Of a DNA stretch of 64,000 nucleotides, positions 17,330 through 27,418 are shown piece by piece (the stretch's first letter is position 1; each line of letters opens with the position of its first letter). Below the pieces are notes generated by a model. It had not been told where the DNA came from. It ran no database searches and saw nothing but the letters and a program-made list of their open reading frames with translations. Source of the DNA: Streptomyces bicolor (GTDB taxonomy: Bacteria > Actinomycetota > Actinomycetes > Streptomycetales > Streptomycetaceae); contig NZ_JOFS01000025.1 of NCBI RefSeq assembly GCF_000719285.1, positions 52,075 through 116,074 on the forward strand. Reading direction: 5' to 3'. A program made the position numbers and the translations under genes.

Positions 17330-18928
17330 ATGGCTCGGGCCGATGACGGTGGGGACCGTGGTGAGGGGATCCACACGGGCGCGTCCGACGCACGCCTCAC
17401 CGAACTGCTGCGCGCCGACACGGCCACCGCATACGCGGCGCTCCAGGAACTCCGTGCGCGCCACCATGCCCCCGTGCTCGCCTACGCGCGCCTGTGCACC
17501 CCGAACGCCTCCACGGCACGGCAGTTGGCGGCCCAGGCGTTCACACTGGCGGCCCGTCAGACGGCGCGCGGCGTCGACCCGGGTCTGCCCTGGCGGCACC
17601 GGCTCCTGCTGCTGACCGCCCGGTCGGCCGGGACATGGGCCACGGACGAGCGCGCCGCCGGTCTCGACGCGGGCCTGCTGCTCGTGCTGAACACGACGGG
17701 CCCGTCCGGCCCGGTCCCGCCCATGCTCACGGCGTTCCAGACACTGTCGTCGCGCACCCAGGGGCTGCTCTGGTACGGCGTGGTGGAACGGGAGCCGGTG
17801 GAGCGGACGGCCGCTCTCCTGGGCCTCACCCGCGAGGACGTGACGTACGGCATCGACCCGGCGCTGCAGCAGCTGGCCCGCGCCTGCCTGCGCACCCGCC
17901 TCGCCGCCTCCGACGACGTCGACTGCCCCGACTTCGGCCGTCTCATCGAGGAGTCGGTACGTCCGGACAGCCCTCGTGACAGCGCCGACCTGCACGCCCA
18001 CATGGCGCGCTGCCCGCATTGCACGACCGCGTACGAGGAGCTGTCGGCCCTGCGGGACGCGCCGCGCACGGCGTTGGCGGAGGGGCTGCTGCCGTGGGGC
18101 GGGGCGGCGTATGCGGGGGTTGGGGCAGGAGATCGGGCGGTCTCCGGCGCTGCGGTGGACAGGAGTCGGCCGAAGCGGGGGTGGCCTGAGCGGGGTTGGC
18201 CGCCGGACCGTGGCCGGGTCGTGCTGGTGTCGGCGGCGGCCGGGGTGGCGTTGCTGCCGCTGGTGCTCTTCCTGGTGGCGCAGGGCGGTTCGTCGTCGTC
18301 GCAGGATCCGGTGGGTTCGGTCGGCACCGCGGTGAGTGCGCCGCCGGTGGCGGTGACGGTGACGGCCACGGTGTCGGCGACGCCGTCGGCCTCTTCGCCC
18401 TCGCCCTCGCGCTCGTCCTCACCGTCGCCGTCGCCGTCGCGGAGCTCCGAGTCTCCTGCGCCCACGAGGAGTTCGACGCCGACGAAGACGGCGCGCCCGA
18501 AGCCGACGCCCTCCCCCACGTACCCGCCTGGCAGTACCTACGCCCAGGTCGTGAACGTCGGCTCGAGGCTGTGCCTGGACATCGACGGCGCCCCGGAGAA
18601 CGGCACGGACGTCGTCACGGCCACCTGCACGTCCTCGCGCGACCAGCGGTGGCGGGTCGACTCCGAACGCGGCGTGCTGCAGTCGTACGCCTACCCCGAC
18701 TACTGCCTGGACAGCCGGGGCTCGACGTACCGGGGTGTCGGGATCTGGACGTGCGACTCCGTCCATGGAAGCAACGGGCAGAACCTGAGGTTCGCGGTGG
18801 ATTCCCGCGGGGTGATCCGTCCTGGCATCGCCCCGGACCACGCGCTCACACCGGGCGGCGACACATGGCTGTCCCTGGAGCCGGAGGCGGGGCGGGAGGA
18901 TCAGCGGTGGCTGGCCGGGGCCTCCTGA
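17330..18928 (+). CDS. Sigma-factor-like / zinc-finger / transmembrane / ricin-lectin fusion protein
   Basis: ATG at 17330 has AAGGAGG seven bases upstream and gives 532 residues. Residues about 20-200 look like an ECF sigma factor: HHAPVLAYARLCTP and ARQLAAQAFTLAARQ match region 2, and VERTAALLGLTREDVTYG matches region 4. Residues about 222-232 (HAHMARCPHCTTAYEEL) are an anti-sigma zinc-binding HxxxCxxC motif. A membrane helix spans about 297-318, followed by a Ser/Pro/Thr linker and a ricin-type beta-trefoil at about 403-532 (SRLCLDIDG, QRWRVDS, QRWLAG). It is probably a membrane-tethered, carbohydrate-responsive regulator. The upstream part of the frame lacks a ribosome site. Confidence 0.75.
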   Translation: MARADDGGDRGEGIHTGASDARLTELLRADTATAYAALQELRARHHAPVLAYARLCTPNASTARQLAAQAFTLAARQTARGVDPGLPWRHRLLLLTARSAGTWATDERAAGLDAGLLLVLNTTGPSGPVPPMLTAFQTLSSRTQGLLWYGVVEREPVERTAALLGLTREDVTYGIDPALQQLARACLRTRLAASDDVDCPDFGRLIEESVRPDSPRDSADLHAHMARCPHCTTAYEELSALRDAPRTALAEGLLPWGGAAYAGVGAGDRAVSGAAVDRSRPKRGWPERGWPPDRGRVVLVSAAAGVALLPLVLFLVAQGGSSSSQDPVGSVGTAVSAPPVAVTVTATVSATPSASSPSPSRSSSPSPSPSRSSESPAPTRSSTPTKTARPKPTPSPTYPPGSTYAQVVNVGSRLCLDIDGAPENGTDVVTATCTSSRDQRWRVDSERGVLQSYAYPDYCLDSRGSTYRGVGIWTCDSVHGSNGQNLRFAVDSRGVIRPGIAPDHALTPGGDTWLSLEPEAGREDQRWLAGAS

Positions 18929-20143
18929 TCAGACGACCCGCAGTCCCCGCCGCCACACCCCGCTGACCAGCGGAACGCCCGGCCGGTAGGCCAGGTGGAC
19001 GTGGCTCGGCGCGTCGAGGAGGAGCAGGTCCGCGCGGGCACCCGGGGTCAGGCGGCCGATGTCGTCCCGGCGCAGGGCCGCCGCGCCGCCCGCCGTGGCC
19101 GACCACACCGCCTCGTCCGGGGTCATTCCCATGTCCCGTACCGCGAGCGCGACGCAGAAGGGGACGGAGGAGGTGAAGGACGAGCCCGGGTTGCAGTCGG
19201 TGGAGAGGGCGACGGTGACGCCCGCGTCGAGGAGGCGGCGGGCGTCGGGCCACTGGGCGCGGGTGGAGAACTCGGCGCCGGGGAGGAGGGTGGCGACCGT
19301 ACGGCTGTTGGCGAGGGCGTCGACGTCGGCGTCCGTGAGGTGGGTGCAGTGGTCGGCGCTGGCGGCGTCCAGTTCTACGGCCAGTTGGACGCCGGGGCCG
19401 TAGGAGAGCTGGTTGGCGTGGACGCGGGGGTGCAGGCCCTTGGCCTTGCCGGCGGTGAGGATCGCGCGGGCCTGGTCGCCGTCGAAGGCGCCCTTCTCGC
19501 AGAAGACGTCGATCCAACGGGCGTACGGCGCACAGGCGTCGAGCATCTCGCCGGTGACGAGGGCGACGTACGACGCCGGGTCGTCCGCGTAGTCCGGCGA
19601 GACGATGTGGGCGCCGAGGTAGGTGACCTCGTCGGTGTGGGCGGCGGCGATGCGCAGGGCGCGGGATTCGTCGTGGGTGGTCAGGCCGTAGCCGGACTTC
19701 GTCTCGAAGGTCGTCGTGCCCTGGCGAAGGGCCTCGGTGAGGTAACGGGTGAGGTTGGCTTCGAGTTCCTCGTCGCTCGCGGCGCGGGTGGCGGCGACGG
19801 TCGTACGGATGCCGCCCGCGCTGTACGGCCGCCCCGACATCCGGGCGTTGAACTCCTGCGTCCGGTCGCCCGCGAAGACGAGGTGCGAGTGGGAGTCGAC
19901 GAAGCCCGGGATGACCGCCCGGCCGCCTGCGTCGACCCGATTGTCAGTGGCGGGTGCTTTGCTTTGATCACCGGTCCACACGACGCGGTCGCCTTCGATG
20001 ACGACGGCCGCGTCCTGGATCAGTCCGAGGGGGGAATTGTCACCGAGGGAGGGGTCGTTGGTGACCAGGGCGGCGATGTTGGTGATGAGCGTGCTTGCGG
20101 TGCTCGCGGAGTGGGCGGGGCTGACGGTCGTCGCGTTGCTCAT
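18929..20143 (-). CDS. hutI: Imidazolonepropionase
   Basis: Read from ATG 20143 (AAGGA just upstream) the protein has 404 residues, the normal family size. It is an amidohydrolase with the metal ligands in [15 protein letters not shown], then [34 protein letters not shown] and STDCNPGSS. It opens the imidazolone ring to give N-formimino-L-glutamate in histidine degradation. A start at 20236 overlaps the hutF stop (ATGA) but adds 31 Pro/Ala-rich residues absent from the family. Its stop codon directly abuts the stop of the convergent ricin-fusion gene. Confidence 0.93.
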   Translation of the reverse strand: MSNATTVSPAHSASTASTLITNIAALVTNDPSLGDNSPLGLIQDAAVVIEGDRVVWTGDQSKAPATDNRVDAGGRAVIPGFVDSHSHLVFAGDRTQEFNARMSGRPYSAGGIRTTVAATRAASDEELEANLTRYLTEALRQGTTTFETKSGYGLTTHDESRALRIAAAHTDEVTYLGAHIVSPDYADDPASYVALVTGEMLDACAPYARWIDVFCEKGAFDGDQARAILTAGKAKGLHPRVHANQLSYGPGVQLAVELDAASADHCTHLTDADVDALANSRTVATLLPGAEFSTRAQWPDARRLLDAGVTVALSTDCNPGSSFTSSVPFCVALAVRDMGMTPDEAVWSATAGGAAALRRDDIGRLTPGARADLLLLDAPSHVHLAYRPGVPLVSGVWRRGLRVV

Positions 20144-20232
20144 GGCGTCCTTGGTTGCCTGGTCGGCGGTGGGGTCGGGTTCCGGGGCGGAGGCGGAGGC
20201 CGGGTCGGGCCGCACAGGCGCGCGGCCCGCCG

Positions 20233-21594
20233 TCATCCGCGCAGGGCTTCGACGGCGTCAGCGAGGGCTTTCGGCACATCCGGTACGAGGGTGTGGACCC
20301 CGTCCCGTACGACGTGCCGACCTGCCACGACGGTATGCGACACGTCTGCTGCCGACGCGGCGAATACGGCCGTCTCGGCCCCGAGCCGCGGAAGCGGCCC
20401 TGCCGTCCTGACCGAGTCCAGCGCGATCGTCGCGAAGTCGGCGCGAGCGCCCGGCTCCAGGGTGCCCACGTCGTCCCAGCCGAGGGCCGCGTGGCCGTCG
20501 GCGGAGGCCGCCCGCAGGAGGGCCGCCGCCGTCCAGTGACCTCGGGTGCGGGTGCGCAGACGCTCGTTGAGCTCCATCGCGCGCGCCTCTTCGAGCAGGT
20601 CGATCACGGCGTGGCTGTCGGAGCCGAGGGAGAGCGGGGAGCCCTCGTTCTGCAGGGCGACGGCCGGCCCGATGCCGTCGGCGAGGTCCCGTTCGGTGGT
20701 CGGGCACATGCAGGTGCCGGTGCCGCTGCCGCCGATCAGGGAGATGTCCTCGGCGGTGAGGTGGGTGTTGTGGACGCCGGTGGTGCGGGGCCCGAGCACG
20801 CCGTGCAGGGCGAGGAGCTGGGTCGGGGTGCAGCCGTGGACTTCCAGGCACGCCTCGTTCTCGGCCGTCTGCTCGGACAGGTGCACATGGAGCGGGGCCC
20901 GCCGCTCCTCGGCCCACCGCGCCACGGTCTCCAACTGGTCGGCGGGCACGGCCCGTACGGAGTGGACGGCCGCACCGATCCGCGCGTGATCCTGTTCCTT
21001 GAGAACTGAACAGCGTTCGGCCCAGGCCTCCGCGTCGCCGTCGGAGAAGCGGAGCTGGTGGGTGTTGGGCGGCTGTCCGAAGCCGGAGGAGAGATAGGCG
21101 GTGTCGAGGAGGGTGATGCGGATACCGGCTTCGGCGGCGGCCGCGACGAGGGCCTCGCCCATGGCGTTCGGGTCGGTGTACCGGGTGCCGCCCGGCGCGT
21201 GGTGGACGTAGTGGAACTCGCCGACCGCGGTGATCCCGGCCAGCGCCATCTCGGCGTACACGGCGCGGGCAAGGGCGTGGTAGGTCTCCGGGGTGAGCCG
21301 GGCGGCCGTGGCGTACATGACCTCGCGCCAGGTCCAGAAGGTGCCGGAGCCGACCTGGACGGTGCCGCGCAGGGCACGGTGGAAGGCGTGCGAGTGGGCG
21401 TTGGCCAGTCCGGGGAGCGTGAGCCCTCGGAGGATCTCGGCGCCGGGGGGTGGGGCGGGGACGTCGGTCCGGACGGCGGTGATGCGGCCGTCCTGCCCCG
21501 CGGCGGAGCCGCCTGTGGACACGGTCAGGGCGACGCCCGGCTCGACGTGGGTGTCGAGCCAGGCGTGCTCCAGCCAGTAGGTCTTCGAGGTCAC
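20233..21594 (-). CDS. hutF: N-formimino-L-glutamate iminohydrolase
   Basis: The 453-residue amidohydrolase has [21 protein letters not shown] (metal site and substrate loop), [30 protein letters not shown] and [12 protein letters not shown], all HutF landmarks. It deaminates formiminoglutamate to N-formylglutamate, placing this operon in the two-step formylglutamate route of histidine use. It overlaps the preceding amidohydrolase gene by four bases (start 21594, stop 21591). Confidence 0.93.
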   Translation of the reverse strand: MTSKTYWLEHAWLDTHVEPGVALTVSTGGSAAGQDGRITAVRTDVPAPPPGAEILRGLTLPGLANAHSHAFHRALRGTVQVGSGTFWTWREVMYATAARLTPETYHALARAVYAEMALAGITAVGEFHYVHHAPGGTRYTDPNAMGEALVAAAAEAGIRITLLDTAYLSSGFGQPPNTHQLRFSDGDAEAWAERCSVLKEQDHARIGAAVHSVRAVPADQLETVARWAEERRAPLHVHLSEQTAENEACLEVHGCTPTQLLALHGVLGPRTTGVHNTHLTAEDISLIGGSGTGTCMCPTTERDLADGIGPAVALQNEGSPLSLGSDSHAVIDLLEEARAMELNERLRTRTRGHWTAAALLRAASADGHAALGWDDVGTLEPGARADFATIALDSVRTAGPLPRLGAETAVFAASAADVSHTVVAGRHVVRDGVHTLVPDVPKALADAVEALRG

Positions 21595-22808
21595 CTGCAG
21601 GCCAGCCCTTCCAGTACGTCGGCGAGTGCGAGGACCCCGGCCACGCAGTCGTCCTCGGCTGCGAACTCGGCCGGGGAGTGCGAGACGCCCGTGGGGTTGC
21701 GTACGAACAGCATGGCGGTCGGGATGCTCCCGGACAGGATTCCGGCGTCGTGTCCGGCACCGGTGCCCAGGACGGGGACGGTGAGGTCGGTTTCCTTGCC
21801 GAGGATGCGACCCAGTTCGTCACGCAGGGCGTGGTCGAACTCGACGACGGGCGTGAAGGACTCCCGGACGACGTCGAGGTCGATGCCGTGCGCCTGGGCG
21901 TACTCCCGGGCGGCCTTCTCGATGCCGCCGACCACCCGGTCGAGGCTCGTCTGGTCCTCGGCCCGGGAGTCGAGCCAGCCGCGCACCAGGGAGGGGATGG
22001 CGTTGACGCCGTTGGGCTCGACGGCGATCTTGCCGAAGGTGGCGACGGCACCGGCGAGTTCGGCCTCCCGGCGGGCGGCCAGCACCGTCTCGGCGTACGA
22101 CAGCATGGGGTCACGCCGGTCCACGAGCCGCGTGGTCCCCGCGTGGTTGGCCTCGCCCCGGAAGTCGAACCGCCACCGGCCGTGCGGCCAGATGGCGCTG
22201 GCGATGCCGACGCGGTCGCCGGACAGGTCCAGCGCCCGGCCCTGCTCGACGTGCAGCTCGACGAAGGCACCGATGCGGGCCAGCCGCTCGGGGTCGGCAC
22301 CGATGGTGTCGGGGTCGTATCCGGCGGCCTCCATGGCCTGGGGCAGGCTGACGCCGTCCCCGTCGGTCAGCCGGTGCGCGTTCTCGACGCTGAGCTGCCC
22401 GGCGGTGAGCCGCGACCCGACACAGGCGAGCCCGAACCGGGCCCCCTCTTCATCGCCGAAGTTCACGATGGCGAGGGGCTTCGCGAAGTCCACGCCCCGG
22501 CCGCGCAGTTCATCGAGCGCGGCGAAGGAGGACACGACACCGAGGGGCCCGTCGAAGGCGCCCCCGTCCGGCACGGAGTCGAGATGCGACCCGGTGACCA
22601 CGGCGTCCCCGGCGGCGGGGTCCCCGACCCAGGCCCACTGGTTCCCGTTCCGGTCCACCTCGTAGGCAAGCCCGCGCGCCTCGGCCTGCTCCTTGAACCA
22701 GGCCCGGCAGTCGAGGTCGGCTCCGCTCCAGGCGAAGCGGCGGTAGCCGCCGGAGGCGGAGCTGCGGCCCAGCGGCAGCAGCTCCGCCCACATGCTGTGG
22801 AAGGTCAC
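21591..22808 (-). CDS. M20-family amidohydrolase (allantoate amidohydrolase/carbamoylase type) in the hut operon
   Basis: Starting at GTG 22808, this 405-residue protein is a di-zinc M20 amidohydrolase. It shows [53 protein letters not shown] and GTGAGHDAG. By sequence class it resembles allantoate amidohydrolase, but it sits between hutU and hutF with four-base overlaps on both sides. No canonical HutG is present. I infer that it hydrolyses N-formyl-L-glutamate to glutamate and formate, the missing last step. Confidence 0.85.
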   Translation of the reverse strand: MTFHSMWAELLPLGRSSASGGYRRFAWSGADLDCRAWFKEQAEARGLAYEVDRNGNQWAWVGDPAAGDAVVTGSHLDSVPDGGAFDGPLGVVSSFAALDELRGRGVDFAKPLAIVNFGDEEGARFGLACVGSRLTAGQLSVENAHRLTDGDGVSLPQAMEAAGYDPDTIGADPERLARIGAFVELHVEQGRALDLSGDRVGIASAIWPHGRWRFDFRGEANHAGTTRLVDRRDPMLSYAETVLAARREAELAGAVATFGKIAVEPNGVNAIPSLVRGWLDSRAEDQTSLDRVVGGIEKAAREYAQAHGIDLDVVRESFTPVVEFDHALRDELGRILGKETDLTVPVLGTGAGHDAGILSGSIPTAMLFVRNPTGVSHSPAEFAAEDDCVAGVLALADVLEGLACR

Positions 22809-24469
22809 GCGTCGTCACCTTCGCGCATCGGAACACGGACGTTGCGCTCGTCGGCGACGGACTCCGCGATGTCGTAACCGGCGTCCACGTGCCGGATGAC
22901 ACCCATCCCGGGATCGTTCGTCAGCACCCGGCGGATCTTCTCCCCGCCCAGCTTCGTGCCGTCGGCCACCGTCACCTGCCCGGCGTGGATGGACCGCCCC
23001 ATCCCCACGCCACCACCGTGGTGGATGGACACCCAAGACGCACCGGAGGCCACATTCACCATCGCGTTCAGCAGCGGCCAGTCGGCAATCGCGTCCGACC
23101 CGTCGAGCATGGCCTCGGTCTCGCGGTACGGAGAGGCGACGGAACCGCAGTCGAGGTGGTCGCGCCCGATGGCCAGCGGCGCGGCAAGCTCGCCGCTCGC
23201 CACCATGTCGTTGAAGCGCTCGCCGGCCTTGTCCCGCTCCCCGTAACCGAGCCAGCAGATGCGCGCGGGCAGCCCCTGGAAGTGCACCCGCTCGCCGGCC
23301 ATCTTGATCCAGCGGGCGAGGGACTCGTTCTCCGGGAAGAGGTCGAGGATCGCCTTGTCGGTCTTGGCGATGTCGGCGGGGTCACCGGAGAGGGCCGCCC
23401 AGCGGAAGGGGCCCTTGCCCTCGCAGAAGAGGGGGCGGATGTAGGCCGGGACGAAACCGGGGAAGGCGAACGCCCGGTCGTACCCGGCGAGTTGGGCCTC
23501 GCCACGGATCGAGTTGCCGTAGTCGAAGACCTCGGCACCGGCGTCCATGAAGCCGACCATGGCCTCGACGTGCCGTGCCATCGACTCCCGCGCCCGGGTC
23601 GTGAAGCCCGCCGGGTCCTTGGCGGCGTAGGACGCCATCTCGTCGAAGTCGACGCCGAGCGGCAGGTACGAGAGCGGGTCGTGGGCGGACGTCTGGTCGG
23701 TCACGATGTCGATGGGCGCGCCCATCGCGAGGAGCTGGGGGACGAGCTCGGCGGCGTTGCCGAGGACGCCGATGGAGAGGGGACGGCGGGCGTCGCGGGC
23801 CTCGGTGGCGAGCTGCAACGCCTGGTCGAGCGAGTCGGCCCTCACGTCCAGGTAGCGGTGCTCGATGCGGCGCTCGATGGCGCGCGGGTCGCAGTCGATA
23901 CAGATCGCGACGCCGTCGTTCATGGTCACGGCGAGCGGCTGGGCGCCGCCCATGCCGCCGAGACCGGCGGTGAGGGTGATCGTCCCGGCGAGGGTCCCGT
24001 TGAACTTCTTCGCGGCGACGGCGGCGAACGTCTCGTAGGTGCCCTGGAGGATGCCCTGGGTGCCGATGTAGATCCAGGAGCCGGCCGTCATCTGGCCGTA
24101 CATGGTCAGCCCGAGCTGCTCCAGCCGGCGGAACTCCTCCCAGTTGGCCCAGTCGCCGACGAGGTTGGAGTTGGCGATGAGGACGCGCGGGGCCCACTCG
24201 TGGGTCTGCATGACGCCGACCGGGCGGCCGGACTGGACGAGCATGGTCTCGTCCTGCTTCAAGCCCTTCAGCGTGCGGACCATCGCGTCGAAGGAGCGCC
24301 AGTCGCGGGCCGCCTTGCCGGTGCCGCCGTAGACGACGAGCTTGTCGGGGTGCTCGGCGACCTCGGGGTCGAGGTTGTTCTGCAGCATGCGCAGGGCGGC
24401 TTCCTGCTGCCATCCCAGGGCACTCAGTTCCGTACCGCGCGGCGCTCGGACGGGGCGGGGTCCTGACAT
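22805..24469 (-). CDS. hutU: Urocanate hydratase
   Basis: Read from ATG 24469, after GGGAGGCAGACC, the protein has 554 residues, as expected for urocanase. It has [50 protein letters not shown] (NAD+ binding) and [11 protein letters not shown] near the end. It adds water to urocanate to give imidazolonepropionate, using tightly bound NAD+ as electrophile. It is the first gene of the operon. No true histidine ammonia-lyase gene lies in the window. Confidence 0.95.
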   Translation of the reverse strand: MSGPRPVRAPRGTELSALGWQQEAALRMLQNNLDPEVAEHPDKLVVYGGTGKAARDWRSFDAMVRTLKGLKQDETMLVQSGRPVGVMQTHEWAPRVLIANSNLVGDWANWEEFRRLEQLGLTMYGQMTAGSWIYIGTQGILQGTYETFAAVAAKKFNGTLAGTITLTAGLGGMGGAQPLAVTMNDGVAICIDCDPRAIERRIEHRYLDVRADSLDQALQLATEARDARRPLSIGVLGNAAELVPQLLAMGAPIDIVTDQTSAHDPLSYLPLGVDFDEMASYAAKDPAGFTTRARESMARHVEAMVGFMDAGAEVFDYGNSIRGEAQLAGYDRAFAFPGFVPAYIRPLFCEGKGPFRWAALSGDPADIAKTDKAILDLFPENESLARWIKMAGERVHFQGLPARICWLGYGERDKAGERFNDMVASGELAAPLAIGRDHLDCGSVASPYRETEAMLDGSDAIADWPLLNAMVNVASGASWVSIHHGGGVGMGRSIHAGQVTVADGTKLGGEKIRRVLTNDPGMGVIRHVDAGYDIAESVADERNVRVPMREGDDA

Positions 24470-24520
24470 GGTCTGCCTCCCAGCGGACTGTGACTGCGAA
24501 CTGTTGAGGTGGATATTCAC

Positions 24521-24549
24521 ATCCTGGCCGCCTGAATAGAACTAGTCAA
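24521..24549 (-). promoter_or_regulatory. Promoter of the hutU operon
   Basis: On the minus strand TTGACT (24544-24549) and CAGGAT (24521-24526) are separated by 17 bases, a good SigA-type match 52 bases upstream of hutU. It lies in the divergent region shared with the PLP decarboxylase gene. Confidence 0.55.
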
Positions 24550-24630
24550 TACGTTCGTGCGCCAGCGCTCGCGCGTCGCGGGTGTTTGGCTGGATGCATG
24601 GGCTCGTGCAACGACATGACGGGGGATGTT

Positions 24631-26022
24631 GTGAGCAACCGAGTGGAGAACGGGACCGAGATTCCGGCGTGGGACGCCGACCGGGCCGTCCGGCGGGACG
24701 AGGCGGTGCGCGCCGCCGTGGAGCAGGGGCTGCTCGGGCCCGCCTCCCCCATCGTCGGGCTGCTCGACGTGACCGGCATCCGGGAGTCGGCGGCGGCACT
24801 GCGGGCGGCGTTCGCCGCGGTGACGGCGCCGGGCACGCCCGTGCTGCACGCCTTCGCGGTGAAGGCGACCCCGCTGGTGCCGGTGCTGCGGCTGCTGCGC
24901 GAGGAGGGCATCGGCGCGGAGGTGGCCAGCCCGGGTGAGCTGGCGCTGGCGCGGGCGGCGGGGCTGAGCCCGGAGATGACGGTCCTGGACTCGCCCGCCA
25001 AGACACCCGCGGAGCTGCGCGAGGCGCTGACGCTGGGCATCGCGGTCAACGCGGACAACCCGCAGGAGCTGGACCGCATCGACGGTCTGATGAGGTCCGC
25101 CACCAGTCGCTCCCCGCTCGGGATCCGGGTGAATCCGCAGCTCGGCGGGGGTTCCATCGAGGCGACGTCCACGGCGACGGCGACCTCGAAGTTCGGGGTG
25201 GCGCTGCGGGACGAGGGCGCGCGGGAGTGGGTGATCCGCGCGTACACGGACCGTCCGTGGCTGACCCGGCTGCACGCGCACACCGGCTCACAGGGCATCC
25301 CGCTGTCGCTCATGACCCAGGGCGTCGCGGAGACGTACGCGCTCGCCGAGGAGATCAACCGGCGGATCGGCCGGCGACAGATCGACACGGTCGACATCGG
25401 GGGCGGGCTGCCGGTGAACTTCGCGTCGGACGCGACGGCGCCGACGTACGCGCAGTACGCGCGGCTGCTGAGCGAGGCCGTGCCGGGACTGTTCGACGGG
25501 CGGTACGGGCTGGTCACCGAGTTCGGGCGCTCGCTGCTGGCCAAGCACGGGACGGTCGTGGCGCGGGTCGAGTACGCCAAGAGCGCGGGTGGGCGTCCGG
25601 TGGCGGTGACGCACGCGGGCGTGCAGGTCGCGACGCGGACGGTGTACGTGCCGGGGAGCTGGCCGCTGCGGATCGCCGCGTACGACGGGAAGGGGCGCCC
25701 GAAGGTGGGTCCGGCCGTGGTGCAGGACGTGGCCGGGCCGGCCTGCTTCTCGGGCGACCTGCTGGCCGCCGGGGCCGCGCTGCCGTTGCTGGAGCAGGGG
25801 GACTTCGCGGCGGCGCTGGACACGGGGGCGTACTACTTCGCGCACCACTACGCCTACAACTCGCTTGCCCGGCCCGGCATCTACGGATTCGCGCCGGACG
25901 ACGCCGGGGGCATCGCCTTCGCGACGGTGCGGGAGCCGCAGTCGCTCGACGAGATCGTGGCCGAATCAGGAGGGGCGCACGCGACGTCGCTCACCACCCT
26001 GCCCGCGCCGAAGCGCCGTTGA
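24631..26022 (+). CDS. Fold-type III PLP-dependent decarboxylase (LysA-like)
   Basis: The frame from GTG 24631 (GGGGGA four bases upstream) encodes 463 residues; ATG 24616 is an alternative. The alanine-racemase-like barrel has HAFAVKATPLVPVLRL with the PLP lysine, EVASPGELALARAAG, LHAHTGSQG, DIGGGLP and a C-terminal PACFSGDLL and YAYNS segment. It resembles diaminopimelate/ornithine decarboxylases but is not the housekeeping LysA in sequence details. Substrate unknown. It is divergent from hutU, though no shared function is obvious. Confidence 0.8.
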   Translation: MSNRVENGTEIPAWDADRAVRRDEAVRAAVEQGLLGPASPIVGLLDVTGIRESAAALRAAFAAVTAPGTPVLHAFAVKATPLVPVLRLLREEGIGAEVASPGELALARAAGLSPEMTVLDSPAKTPAELREALTLGIAVNADNPQELDRIDGLMRSATSRSPLGIRVNPQLGGGSIEATSTATATSKFGVALRDEGAREWVIRAYTDRPWLTRLHAHTGSQGIPLSLMTQGVAETYALAEEINRRIGRRQIDTVDIGGGLPVNFASDATAPTYAQYARLLSEAVPGLFDGRYGLVTEFGRSLLAKHGTVVARVEYAKSAGGRPVAVTHAGVQVATRTVYVPGSWPLRIAAYDGKGRPKVGPAVVQDVAGPACFSGDLLAAGAALPLLEQGDFAAALDTGAYYFAHHYAYNSLARPGIYGFAPDDAGGIAFATVREPQSLDEIVAESGGAHATSLTTLPAPKRR

Positions 26023-26056
26023 CGTAGGCCGACGCGGATCAGTACGCCATACGCGA

Positions 26057-26085
26057 TCAACTGACGTGAAAACGGGCTCAGTTGA
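26057..26085 (+). repeat. Inverted repeat TCAACTGA-N13-TCAGTTGA
   Basis: Two perfect 8-base arms (26057-26064 and 26078-26085) lie 35 bases after the decarboxylase stop and about 120 bases before the Roadblock cassette. The right arm overlaps TTGACC, a possible -35. It could be a weak terminator or an operator. Confidence 0.45.
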
Positions 26086-26203
26086 CCCACCTTAGCCACT
26101 CGGCGCATGTTCCACTGGAAAATGCCCGAACACTCACTCGCCGCACACACGTTGCGTAGTTTGGCCGTCACTCAGCCGAACCCCAGGCGGGAGGGGAGCG
26201 ACG

Positions 26204-26596
26204 GTGCCCGGAATCGACGAGTGCTTGCTGGAGACGATGCGGCTGCCCGGTGCGCGGGGCGCCGCGCTGGTCGACTGGACCAGCGGGCTGGCCCTGGGCA
26301 CCGTGGGCGACCCTCCGGGCGGCGACCACGAGACGGCGGCCGCCGAGGCGGCGGAGCTGGCGCGGCTCGCCGCCGAGCAGCATACGTTCGGGCCCGACGA
26401 CGGCGCCGGCGCGGCGGACCCGCCCGTCGAGGACGTGATCCTCAGCAACCGGGACAGCTACCACGTGCTGCGGTTCGTGCCGACGACCTTCGACAGCAGC
26501 GTGGTGCTGTACCTGTGGCTGGCCCGCGCGGACGGCAACCTCGCGCTGGCCCGCATCCGGCTGGGCGAGATGGCCGAGCGGCTGGTGCTGGCATGA
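26204..26596 (+). CDS. Roadblock/LC7-like protein, first of the cassette
   Basis: From GTG 26204, after GGGAGGGGAGCGAC, 130 residues resemble the Roadblock/LC7 fold: GARGAALVDWTSGLALGTVG, EDVILSNRDSYHVLRFVP and LYLWLARADGNLALARIRLGEM. The layout matches the protein at 27934-28308 (ALVDYTSGMALGTLGG, EDILITLTDQYHLIRLI), so the two are paralogues. Such proteins act as GTPase-partner platforms, but no GTPase gene is present here. The stop overlaps the next start (ATGA). Confidence 0.72.
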   Translation: MPGIDECLLETMRLPGARGAALVDWTSGLALGTVGDPPGGDHETAAAEAAELARLAAEQHTFGPDDGAGAADPPVEDVILSNRDSYHVLRFVPTTFDSSVVLYLWLARADGNLALARIRLGEMAERLVLA

Positions 26597-27381
26597 CCAT
26601 GGTCGGAACCACGCCGCCACCCCGGCTGCCGGTCCGGGACCGGACGTCGGCCGGTGAGCGCAGCCCGGGCTGCGTCTCGCCCATGCTGACCCGGCTCGCC
26701 GAGGAGCGGGCCACCGGCGTCCTGGCCCGCGAGCACGGCACGCTGCACCTGGTCGAGGGCCGGGTCGTGCACGCCGAGAGCCCGCTCGCCCCCGGCCTCG
26801 GGGTGCTCCTCACAGCGCACGGCGCCCTCGACGCCGCGACCTGGCGGGACGCCGAGGACAGCGCCGACGAGGGGCGGCTCCTGGAGCACGGCGTCACCCC
26901 GGGCGCGTTGGAGCTGGCCCAGGTGAGCGCGCTGTACGACGCGGCGTACTTCGCCCTCGCCCCCAGCAGCACGCCCGGCCGCTTCCGCTACGGCGCCGCG
27001 CACTGGCTCGCCTCCCTGCATCCCGTGCCGGTCGCCGACCTGGAGCGCGAGACGCTGCGCCGCCGTGCCCTACTGCGCCGCATCTGGCCCGACCCGGCGA
27101 CGGACGCCGCGCCCCTGATCCGCGCCGACCCGGTCGCGCCCCCCGCGGTCCCGCCCCGGCAGGCCGCCGTACTGGAACGGGTGGACGGCGTTCGCAGGGC
27201 CGCGGACATCGCGCGGGAGCTGGGCAGACCGGCGTTTCACACGCTGGTGCACATCCGGCGGCTGGCCGCGGCAGGGCTGGTGTCCTCGCAGCCGTCGCCC
27301 GTGGCCGACCACCCACCCGACGCCGCCGATCCCTACATCGCGCTGCTGAAGAGGGTCAGGGATGCGCTGGAGGCCCTTTGA
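26593..27381 (+). CDS. DUF4388-like protein with C-terminal winged helix
   Basis: ATG 26593 overlaps the previous stop; the longer open frame upstream lies in the first gene and is not used. The 262-residue product has a DUF4388/PATAN-like N-terminal half (TRLAEERATGVLAREHGTLH then LVEGRVVHAESP). Its C-terminal segment VDGVRRAADIARELGRPAFH then TLVHIRRLAAAGLV reads as a winged helix. Proteins of this kind accompany Roadblock proteins in signalling modules. Whether it binds DNA is unknown. It overlaps or abuts the next gene. Confidence 0.62.
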   Translation: MTMVGTTPPPRLPVRDRTSAGERSPGCVSPMLTRLAEERATGVLAREHGTLHLVEGRVVHAESPLAPGLGVLLTAHGALDAATWRDAEDSADEGRLLEHGVTPGALELAQVSALYDAAYFALAPSSTPGRFRYGAAHWLASLHPVPVADLERETLRRRALLRRIWPDPATDAAPLIRADPVAPPAVPPRQAAVLERVDGVRRAADIARELGRPAFHTLVHIRRLAAAGLVSSQPSPVADHPPDAADPYIALLKRVRDALEAL

Positions 27382-27418
27382 CCGCAAACCCGACGAGGAC
27401 GCCGAGAGGAGACACCCG

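Noticed and set aside
20144..20236. Upstream hutI start coupled to hutF (ATGA at 20236)
   Set aside because: It would add 31 Ala/Pro-rich residues not seen in imidazolonepropionases; ATG 20143 has its own ribosome site. Not fully excluded.
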